A stretch of 64,000 nt of DNA from Rhodanobacteraceae bacterium ZG21-1 (GTDB lineage Bacteria; Pseudomonadota; Gammaproteobacteria; Xanthomonadales; Rhodanobacteraceae). The stretch is from the NCBI GenBank assembly GCA_021390615.1, contig JAJEJU010000022.1:310001-374000 (forward strand), written 5' to 3'. Both the position numbers and the translations under genes were made by a program. The first letter of the stretch is position 1. The number at the start of each line of letters is the position of its first letter. Below are positions 32,508-40,125 of the stretch, in pieces. The notes below the pieces were generated by a model. The model did no database searches. It was not told the origin of the DNA and was given only the letters and a program-made list of their open reading frames with translations.

Positions 32508-34094
32508 CGTGGCGACCAGGGCGGACTGATACGGCGCCAGGGCGATCGCCCCGCCGCTGACCATCGCGCGACCGAGCAGGTCCGTCGCGCCGGCAGCGGC
32601 GGCTGGCGGCAGCGCGAAGTGCGCCGGCCGGCTGCCCATATTCGCCACCAGCCACAGCTTTTCGTGACCGGCCGCGCGCTCGATCACCAGCAGCGGCGAG
32701 GCGCTGGCAAGAATGCGCTGACTGCCCGCATGCAGGGCGGGATGCGCATGACGCAGACGCAGCAGGCGGCGATAGAAGTTCAGCAGCGAAACCGGATCAC
32801 CATCCTCTTCCTGCACCGACACGCCGTCGTGGCCGCGGTTGTAGCGCTGGGTCCAATAAATTTCTCCGCCGCGATACCAGTTCGCCTCCATCGGCGCCTG
32901 GTCGTCGGCACGCCAGCGGAAGGCCTCGCGCACGCCTATGCCCAGCTCGTCGGTCTGGAACTGATGCCACTCGCGGCCGCGCATGCCCAGTTCCTGGCCG
33001 TAGTAGATCAGCGGCGTGCCGGCCAGCAGCAGGTTCAGCGCGGCCGCAGTGCGCAGCTTTTCCGGCGTGATGCCTGGATCGGACGCGATGCGGTCGACAT
33101 CGTGGTTCTCGACAAACAGCAGCTGCCCTTTACCGGGCGGTGTCGCCGCGGCGGTGGCGCGGATCGCCGCGGCAATCTGGTCGCGATCGAAGCTGCGGAT
33201 CGCCGCGTGCAGCGGAAAGGCGAACACTTGGTCGGCGCCGCCGCGGGTGAGGAAATCGCGGCCGTAGCCCCAGTCGGCCTGCTCGGCGATCAGGCGCACC
33301 TGCGGATCGGCTTCGCGCAATCGTGCAAACAAGGGTCGCCAGAAATGCGCGAACAGATGGGTCAGCACGCCCTTGCCGTCGAGGTCGTCCATCATGTGGT
33401 CGATGCGGAAGCCATCGACGCCATGGGTGAAATCGTCGCGCCTGTCCAGGTCCAGCCAGCTCAGGAAGAAGTCATGGAAATAGCCCTGCACCACTGGCGA
33501 CTTCAGGTTCACCGTGTCCAGCGTCAGCGGCGGATTGCCGAAGCTGCGCACCGTGCGCAGGCCGAACGGGCCGCTGGACAGCCGGGTATGCGCAGAGTCG
33601 TCCCACAGGATGTCGTCGGAGGTGGGTTCGTCCAGGAGGCCGGGCGGCGTGGTCACCCAGGGATGCGTACTCTCGGTGTACTGCACTTCCTGGTCGAGGT
33701 AGATCTTCATGCCACGCGCGTGCAACGCGGCGACCAGGCGGCGGAAGTCCGCCATGCTGCCGAAGTCCGGGTCGACGCCATCGAAGCGGTAGGCGAAATA
33801 GTTGTGATAGAAGTGCGAGGGATACAACGGGGTCAGCAGCAGGCTGGTGACGCCCAGCGACTGCATATAGTCCAGGCTGTCGATCAAGCCCAGCAGGTCG
33901 CCTTTGCCGTCGCCGTTGCTGTCGCGCATGCTGCGCACGAACACCTGGTAGACCACTTCCTGCGCGGCGGCGGCCGCCGCGCGCCGGTCCGGCACATGGG
34001 CTGCGGTCCGAGGGCAGGATTCCTGGCCCGCACTTGCTTCGCTCGCGCAGACCAGGATCGCAGCAAGAACGGCGATGACGATTCGATGCTTCAT
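32502..34094 (-). CDS. Secreted GH13 enzyme (amylosucrase/alpha-amylase-like)
   Basis: A 530-residue GH13 protein. ATG at 34094 opens a signal peptide (HRIVIAVLAAILVCASEASA). The barrel starts VYQVFVRSMRDSNGDGKGDL. Nucleophile Asp in GVDGFRIDHMMDDL near 225, acid/base Glu in RLIAEQADWG near 270 and LFVENHDVDR near 328 complete the triad. The loop HFYHNYFAYRFDGVDPDFGS is distinctive and puts it apart from the other two GH13 enzymes of the locus. Specificity is not clear; alpha-amylase or maltogenic activity is likely from context. It faces the isoamylase and diverges from the GH39 gene. Confidence 0.82.
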   Translation of the reverse strand: MKHRIVIAVLAAILVCASEASAGQESCPRTAAHVPDRRAAAAAAQEVVYQVFVRSMRDSNGDGKGDLLGLIDSLDYMQSLGVTSLLLTPLYPSHFYHNYFAYRFDGVDPDFGSMADFRRLVAALHARGMKIYLDQEVQYTESTHPWVTTPPGLLDEPTSDDILWDDSAHTRLSSGPFGLRTVRSFGNPPLTLDTVNLKSPVVQGYFHDFFLSWLDLDRRDDFTHGVDGFRIDHMMDDLDGKGVLTHLFAHFWRPLFARLREADPQVRLIAEQADWGYGRDFLTRGGADQVFAFPLHAAIRSFDRDQIAAAIRATAAATPPGKGQLLFVENHDVDRIASDPGITPEKLRTAAALNLLLAGTPLIYYGQELGMRGREWHQFQTDELGIGVREAFRWRADDQAPMEANWYRGGEIYWTQRYNRGHDGVSVQEEDGDPVSLLNFYRRLLRLRHAHPALHAGSQRILASASPLLVIERAAGHEKLWLVANMGSRPAHFALPPAAAAGATDLLGRAMVSGGAIALAPYQSALVATP

Positions 34095-34512
34095 CGAGCC
34101 AGTATCCGCGTCGCGTCCTGCCTTGCAATACGGTCGATCCCTGGGTTTGGGAAGGTCGCCGTTGCGCCGCACAGACCAGACCCGATCCAGGGCACTACGG
34201 CGTCATGCGATCTGCGCAGCAACCGTCGACCCAGCCGAGCCGCGAAGCGCAGACCACACGCAGGCTCCGGCTTGGACGGCAAGATGAACACGCGTCGGAC
34301 CAGGCAGGCCGTCGCACCCGCCCAGGGCAGCCGGCCAGGCCATGCCGGCGGCCTCACCGCGAGGGGGGTGGCTCCGACCGGCATCATTCCCATCGCCGCG
34401 CATCGTCGCCGCGCATGCATGGCCCGACCAGGCATGCGTTGCAGCAAGACCGATTTTTTCGCCGCGATGGATAGACGCGGGCGGCCGTCTGTTACACACT
34501 GCGGCACTTAGC

Positions 34513-34526
34513 AGTAAACGTTTTCA
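34513..34526. promoter_or_regulatory. Candidate second LacI-type operator
   Basis: AGTAAACGTTTTCA is centred on CG with an AAACGTTT palindrome, the form bound by LacI-family regulators. It lies 58 bp before the GH39 start in the 489-bp divergent region 34095-34583, which has no other feature I can support. It differs from the ATACGTAT sites at one position of each half. Confidence 0.5.
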
Positions 34527-34583
34527 TCACCGGTTTGCGCCAGCCGGCCCAGGCCGGTGCGGGACCATCACAGGAGCCACGCG

Positions 34584-36140
34584 ATGACCTCACTGCCTCC
34601 CCTGCGCAAGCTTGCCGCTTGCTTCCTGCTTGCCGCCAGCTTGGGCGCCGGTGCGACCGCGGCCAGCGCCGACGGCGCGCCCACGGTGCAGATCAAGCTG
34701 GATGCGCAGGCCCGCAGCACGCCGTTCCCGCATTTCTGGGAACAGATCTTCGGCTCGGGCCGCGCGGTGCTGTCGCTGCGCGACGCTTATCGGCAGGACC
34801 TGAGCGCGGTGCACCAGGCCACCGGCTTCGGCTATGTACGCTTCCACGGCATCTTCAATGACGACGTCGGGCTGTACCAGTTGGATAAGGACGGCAAGCC
34901 GGTCTACAACTTCTCCTACGTCGACCAGATCTACGACGGCCTGCTCGAGCGCGGCGTGAAGCCCTTCGTCGAGCTGAGCTTCATGCCGATGGCGATGAGC
35001 TCCGACCCTAAGGCACTGCAGGAATTCTGGTATCACCCGAACATCGCGCCGCCGCAGGACTACGCGCAGTGGGACGGCATGATCACCGCATTCGCCAGGC
35101 ACCTGATCGAGCGCTACGGCATCGACGAGGTGTCGAGCTGGTACTTCGAGGTGTGGAACGAACCGAACATCGGCTTCTGGGCCGGCAAGCCGGCGCAGTC
35201 CACCTACTTCACCCTGTACGACCACACCGCACGTGCGCTGAAAGCGGTGAGCCCGCGCCTGCGCGTGGGCGGCCCGGCCAGCGCGCAGGGCGCCTGGGTG
35301 CCGGACTTCCTGAAGCACACCAAGCAGGAACAGGTGCCGGTGGACTTCGTCAGCAGCCACATCTACGGCGACGACACCGCCGAGAACGTGTTCCACACCC
35401 ACGAGAATATTCCGCGCTCGGACATGGTCTGCCGCACCGTGGACAACATCCACAAGCAGGTGCTGGCCTCGCCGTATCCGAAGATGCCCTTCATCCTCAG
35501 CGAGTTCAACGCCTCCTACGCCAACCTGCCCAACGTCACCGACAGCGTGTACATGGGCCCGTGGATGGCCAATACGATCCGCCAGTGCGCCGGCAAGGTC
35601 GACCTGATGAGCTACTGGTCGTTCTCCGACGTGTTCGAGGAACAGGGCGTGGTGAAAACGCCGTTCTACGGCGGCTTCGGCCTGATCGCCGCCGACCGCA
35701 TCCCCAAGCCGGCCTACAACGCCTTCGCCATGCTGCATCGACTGGGCGACCAGCGTTTCGCGATCGCCTCCGACTCGGCTCTGGCCACCCGCCGTGACGA
35801 CGGCACCGTGGTGCTGGCGGTGTGGAACTACGCGCCGCCGGTCGGCGACACCGCGGCCTACACGCCGGGCAAGCCGCAGGGCGCGGTGAAGCACTACCGC
35901 ATCCAGGTGAAGTCGCTGCCAGCGGACGCCAAGGCCACCGTGTGGCGGCTGGACGAGGATCACGGCAACGTGGTCGCCAGCTTCGACCAGATGGGCCGCC
36001 CGGCCTTCCCCAGCCGCGAGCAGATCGCCCAGCTGCGCGCCGCCGCGCAGCCGTCGGCGCCGGAATCCCTGCCGCTGCACGACGGCAAGCTCGAACTGGA
36101 CATCCCGCCGCAGGGCCTGGTGCTGATCGAGCTGCGCTGA
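34584..36140 (+). CDS. Secreted GH39-family glycosidase (beta-xylosidase-like)
   Basis: A 518-residue protein with AGGAG before the ATG and a signal peptide (LAACFLLAASLGAGATAASA). Domain order: FGYVRFHGIFNDDVGLY with a strand of the TIM barrel, then the acid/base Glu in EVWNEPNIGFW near residue 190, and the nucleophile Glu in LSEFNASYANLP near 306. These motifs are those of GH39, which holds beta-xylosidases and alpha-L-iduronidase relatives. A beta-sandwich tail (HYRIQVKSLPADAKATVWRL) follows. Its place in an alpha-glucan locus is unexpected, so the true substrate may be a different plant or fungal polysaccharide. It heads an operon with the next two genes. Confidence 0.85.
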   Translation: MTSLPPLRKLAACFLLAASLGAGATAASADGAPTVQIKLDAQARSTPFPHFWEQIFGSGRAVLSLRDAYRQDLSAVHQATGFGYVRFHGIFNDDVGLYQLDKDGKPVYNFSYVDQIYDGLLERGVKPFVELSFMPMAMSSDPKALQEFWYHPNIAPPQDYAQWDGMITAFARHLIERYGIDEVSSWYFEVWNEPNIGFWAGKPAQSTYFTLYDHTARALKAVSPRLRVGGPASAQGAWVPDFLKHTKQEQVPVDFVSSHIYGDDTAENVFHTHENIPRSDMVCRTVDNIHKQVLASPYPKMPFILSEFNASYANLPNVTDSVYMGPWMANTIRQCAGKVDLMSYWSFSDVFEEQGVVKTPFYGGFGLIAADRIPKPAYNAFAMLHRLGDQRFAIASDSALATRRDDGTVVLAVWNYAPPVGDTAAYTPGKPQGAVKHYRIQVKSLPADAKATVWRLDEDHGNVVASFDQMGRPAFPSREQIAQLRAAAQPSAPESLPLHDGKLELDIPPQGLVLIELR

Positions 36141-36274
36141 CGCCGGTCTCGCCCAGCAGGCGTGGCGACGATACGACGTCGCCGCCATAGCCTGCGTGGG
36201 CGCCGACATGGCATAAAGCTTCGATCCGGCAAGCGAAGGGGAAACGCATTGACCACTGCAGCTGACACACGCGC

Positions 36275-38464
36275 ATGCTGAGCCTATGGCTGGGCGTCGC
36301 ACTGGCGGCAGCCGGCGAAGCGCCGGCCTGGCAGAACGGCCTGGACTGGCACGGCGAACACGTCGGCGTGGAGCGCGACGCGCAGGGCGCCTACACCGTG
36401 TCCTGGCCGTTCGGGCAACGGGTGATCACGCCGCAGGCGCTGCACGCCGACACCGCCAGCCCGCTGTTCGACGGGCTGTATGCGATGGCGCAGGACGATC
36501 TGCGGCAGGATTCGGTCGAGGCGATCCGCGACGGCGCCTTCGACCACGGCCAGCCGATTCCCTGCCACTGCTTCGAGACCGGGCTGAAGTGGCCTTATGT
36601 GTGGACGCGCGACCTGTCCTACGCCATCGACCTCGGGCTGTGGCGCTTCGACCCGGCACGGGCGCGCAACGGCCTGCGCTTCAAGCTGTCCGAGGTGCGC
36701 CAGCCGGACGCGCCGCAGGGCCTGTACGTGATGCAGGACACCGGCTCCGGCGGCAGCTGGCCGATCAGCACCGACCGCGTGGTGTGGTTCCTCGGCGCAC
36801 AGCACCTGCTCGACGATCCGGCCTTCGCCGGCGACAGCTACCGCGCGCTGCGCGACACGCTGGCGCAGGACCGGCTGTACGCCTTCGATGCCACGCTCGG
36901 CCTGTATCGCGGCGAGACTTCCTTCCTCGACTGGCGCGAACAGACCTATCCGGCATGGACGGCCAACGACGTGGTGGCGATCGCGCAGTCCTTCGCGCTG
37001 TCCACCAACGTGCTGCACTACCAGGCGCTGCAGCTGGCCGCGACACTGGCCGAAAAGCAGCGCGACGCGCAGGCTGCATCGACTTACCGCAGCCAGGCCG
37101 AGGCGCTGAAGCGCGCGATCAACGCGCGCTTCTGGAACGCCCAGCGCGGCCTGTACATGAGCTACCTCGGCGGCGACGGCGCGCCCTACGACAGCTACGA
37201 CCTGCTCGGCCTCGCGCTGGCGATCACCAGCGGCGTGGCCGACGGCGCGCGCGCGCGGCAGGCGCTGGCCAACTACCCGACCTGGCCGGCCGGCAGCCCG
37301 GTGATCTGGCCCGAGCGCGCCGACCAGCCGATCTACCACAACCGCGCGATGTGGCCCTTCGTCAGCGCCTACGCGCTACGCGCCGCGCGCACGGTGAACG
37401 ACCCGGCGCGGATCGCCCACGAAATCCGCTCGGTCATGCGCGGCGCGGCGCTGTACGGCTCCAACCTGGAGAACTACGAACTGCTCAGCCAGGGCCAGCA
37501 CGTCGACGACGGCGCGCTCAGCGGGCCGGTAGTGAATTCGCCGCGCCAGCTGTGGTCGGTGGCGGCCTATCTCGCGGTGGCGAGCGAGGGCGTGTTCGGG
37601 CTGGAGCCGGACGAGCGAGTCGAACCCAAGCTGCCGGCCGAGCTGGTGCCAATGCTGTTCGGCGCGCGCGACACGATCAGCCTTGACTTGCCCAATCGGC
37701 ACATCGTGCTGCAGCGACCGGCGCAACTCGACGGCAACCTGCTGGTCGCTGCGCGGCACGACGAGCAGGGCGACACCACCACGGTGACGCTGAAGGCGAT
37801 CCGCGTGGCGGACACGCCGCTGCGACTGGATGCGCCGCTGTATGCACCCACCGCGCCGCCGACCCCGACGGTGCAGGCCGACGGCGACGGCTGGCGCGTG
37901 CAGGGCGACGGCAAGCTGCGGCTCTACCTCGACGGCCGGCGCATCGCCGACATCGACGGCAGCGGCCGGCTGCCGCCGCAGCACGGCGTGGCCTGCCTCA
38001 GCGCCACGCGGGTGGACGAGCACGGTCTGGAGTCGCTGCACAGCCCGACCACCTGCGTCGGCGCCGAGCAGCGCATCGGCGGCGACTGGCCGCGAACCTG
38101 GACCGCGCCGACCAGCGGCGACTACCGCGCCAGCTTCGACTACGCCAACCCGCACGGCCCGATCAACACCGGCGTCACCGCCGCGGTGAAGCAACTGCTG
38201 GTGCAGTGCGCCGGCAGCGCGCCGCAGCGGCTGCCGCTGGTGTTTCCGCACAGCCTCGGCGTGCAGCGCTCGAGCTGGGCGCGCTTCAGCGCGAAGGCCG
38301 GCGCGGCTTGCCGCTTCAGCCTCGAGGACGGCTTCAACATGAGCTATCTCGCGCACTTCGCGCACTACACCGGCGGCACCGGCGGCAGCGACGGCCCGCT
38401 GAACCAGGCCGAGCTGCACGAGCTGCTGATCGCACCGCTGGCGGATAGCCATGACGCGCCCTGA
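36275..38464 (+). CDS. Six-hairpin glycosidase-like secreted protein
   Basis: A 729-residue protein with a short signal-like start (MLSLWLGVALAAAGEAP). The central 350 residues have LKWPYVWTRDLSYAIDLGLW, an (alpha/alpha)6-barrel signature, then PAWTANDVVAIAQSFALS, RFWNAQRGLYMSYLGGDG and PIYHNRAMWPFVSAYALRA, as in six-hairpin glycosidases related to GH15, GH37, GH63 and debranching enzymes. The C-terminal 250 residues are beta-rich with a chain ending in ESLHSPTTC and a carbohydrate-binding-like tail. The exact GH family and substrate are unknown. It overlaps the transporter by 14 bases. Confidence 0.72.
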   Translation: MLSLWLGVALAAAGEAPAWQNGLDWHGEHVGVERDAQGAYTVSWPFGQRVITPQALHADTASPLFDGLYAMAQDDLRQDSVEAIRDGAFDHGQPIPCHCFETGLKWPYVWTRDLSYAIDLGLWRFDPARARNGLRFKLSEVRQPDAPQGLYVMQDTGSGGSWPISTDRVVWFLGAQHLLDDPAFAGDSYRALRDTLAQDRLYAFDATLGLYRGETSFLDWREQTYPAWTANDVVAIAQSFALSTNVLHYQALQLAATLAEKQRDAQAASTYRSQAEALKRAINARFWNAQRGLYMSYLGGDGAPYDSYDLLGLALAITSGVADGARARQALANYPTWPAGSPVIWPERADQPIYHNRAMWPFVSAYALRAARTVNDPARIAHEIRSVMRGAALYGSNLENYELLSQGQHVDDGALSGPVVNSPRQLWSVAAYLAVASEGVFGLEPDERVEPKLPAELVPMLFGARDTISLDLPNRHIVLQRPAQLDGNLLVAARHDEQGDTTTVTLKAIRVADTPLRLDAPLYAPTAPPTPTVQADGDGWRVQGDGKLRLYLDGRRIADIDGSGRLPPQHGVACLSATRVDEHGLESLHSPTTCVGAEQRIGGDWPRTWTAPTSGDYRASFDYANPHGPINTGVTAAVKQLLVQCAGSAPQRLPLVFPHSLGVQRSSWARFSAKAGAACRFSLEDGFNMSYLAHFAHYTGGTGGSDGPLNQAELHELLIAPLADSHDAP

Positions 38465-39971
38465 GGCTTCGTCGCCCAGGCAGGCCAAGCCGGCGCTGTC
38501 GTTCTGGCAGATCTGGAACATGTGCTTCGGCTTTCTCGGCATCCAGTTCGGCTTCGCCCTGCAGAACGCCAATGCCAGCCGGATCTTCCAGACCCTGGGC
38601 GCCGACGTCGACCAGATTCCCGCACTGTGGATCGCCGCGCCGCTCACCGGCCTGATCGTGCAGCCGCTGATCGGCTACTGCTCGGACCGCACCTGGACGC
38701 GACTGGGCCGACGCCGGCCGTATTTCCTGGCCGGCGCCGTGCTCACCACGCTGGCCCTGCTGTACATGCCGAACGCGCCGCTGTTGTGGATCGCCGCCGG
38801 CCTGCTGTGGATCATGGACGCCTCGATCAATGTGTCGATGGAACCGTTCCGCGCCTTCGTCGGCGACCAGCTGCCGACCCGGCAGCGTCCGCTGGGCTAT
38901 GCGGTGCAGAGCTTCTTCATCGGCACCGGCGCGGTGGTCGCCTCATTGCTGCCGTGGCTGTTCGAGAAGCTCGGCGTCAGCAACGTGACGGCCGCCGGGC
39001 AGACGCCCGACACGGTGAAATATGCCTTCTACGTGGGCGCCGCCGCCCTGTTCGGCTCGGTGCTGTGGACGGTGGGCTGCAGCCGCGAATACCCACCGGA
39101 GCAGCTGGCCGCCTTTGCCGAAGACGAGGCGCCTGCGCATACGGCTACGTCGTCGGAATCCCTGACTGCAGGCACGCCCGAGGTGACGCGCGCCTGGCGG
39201 CTCGGCGTGCTCCTGCTGGCGGCCGGCGCCCTGGTGCTGCTGGCGATCCGACGCTACGCGCTGAAGCAGGAGCTGTATCTGCTCGCCGGCGGCCTGATCG
39301 CCTTCGGCCTGCTGTTCGCCTGGCTCAGCCGCACGCGCAGCCACGGCATGCTGCGCGAGATGGCGGGCGATCTGTACACCATGCCGGAGACGATGCGCCG
39401 ACTGGCCTGGGTGCAGTTCTTTTCCTGGTTCGCGCTGTTCGCGATGTGGATCTTCACCACGCCGGCGGTGGCCCAGGTCTACTACGGCGCCACCGATACC
39501 CATTCGGCCGCCTACAACGAAGGCGCCAACTGGGTCGACGTGCTGTTCGGCGCCTACAACGGCTTCGCCGCGCTGGCCGCGATGGTGATCCCGTGGATGG
39601 TGCGCCGCTGCGGCCTGCGCCTCAGCCACCTGTTGAACCTGTGGCTGGGCGGCGCCGGCCTGCTCTCCCTACTGTTCCTGCGCGATCCGCACTGGCTGCT
39701 GCTGTCGATGCTCGGCGTCGGCTTCGCCTGGGCCTCGATCCTGTCGCTGCCCTACGCCCTGCTCTCGGACAAGCTGCCGGCGGCGAAGATGGGCGTGTAC
39801 ATGGGCATCTTCAATTTCTTCATCGTGATCCCCCAGCTGCTCGCCGCCAGCGTGCTCGGCGTGCTGCTGAAATGGTGCTTCCACGGGCAGCCGATCTATG
39901 CGCTGGCGCTGGGCGGGTGCAGCCTGCTGGTGGCGGGGGTTTGCACGTTGCGCGTGCGCCAGCCGGGTTGA
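38451..39971 (+). CDS. MFS transporter of the SLC45/maltose type
   Basis: A 506-residue protein with 12 predicted membrane helices. Motifs: FGIQFGFALQNANASRIFQT-like opening (FLGIQFGFALQNANASRIFQ) in helix 1, GYCSDRTWTRLGRRRPY in the loop between helices 2 and 3 (the D-R-x-G-R-R-x-P motif), and SINVSMEPFRAFVGDQLP between helices 4 and 5. This is the pattern of the SLC45-like sucrose/maltose symporters, including the Caulobacter-type maltose transporter. It would carry products of the periplasmic glycosidases into the cytoplasm, where the GH13 at 20849 can act. The ATG at 38451 overlaps the preceding gene. Confidence 0.85.
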   Translation: MTRPEASSPRQAKPALSFWQIWNMCFGFLGIQFGFALQNANASRIFQTLGADVDQIPALWIAAPLTGLIVQPLIGYCSDRTWTRLGRRRPYFLAGAVLTTLALLYMPNAPLLWIAAGLLWIMDASINVSMEPFRAFVGDQLPTRQRPLGYAVQSFFIGTGAVVASLLPWLFEKLGVSNVTAAGQTPDTVKYAFYVGAAALFGSVLWTVGCSREYPPEQLAAFAEDEAPAHTATSSESLTAGTPEVTRAWRLGVLLLAAGALVLLAIRRYALKQELYLLAGGLIAFGLLFAWLSRTRSHGMLREMAGDLYTMPETMRRLAWVQFFSWFALFAMWIFTTPAVAQVYYGATDTHSAAYNEGANWVDVLFGAYNGFAALAAMVIPWMVRRCGLRLSHLLNLWLGGAGLLSLLFLRDPHWLLLSMLGVGFAWASILSLPYALLSDKLPAAKMGVYMGIFNFFIVIPQLLAASVLGVLLKWCFHGQPIYALALGGCSLLVAGVCTLRVRQPG

Positions 39972-40125
39972 GCACAGTGGGCGGCTCGAGGCTTCGGGCG
40001 ACCAGGCCTCGTCTGTCGTGGTGTCCGTGCTGACCGCTCACTCCGCGCCCTTTGAAAGGGTGTTTGAGCGACGGGTCCCACACGGCCCTCGGCATCGACT
40101 GCCGACCTGACCGGTACGAAGACGC

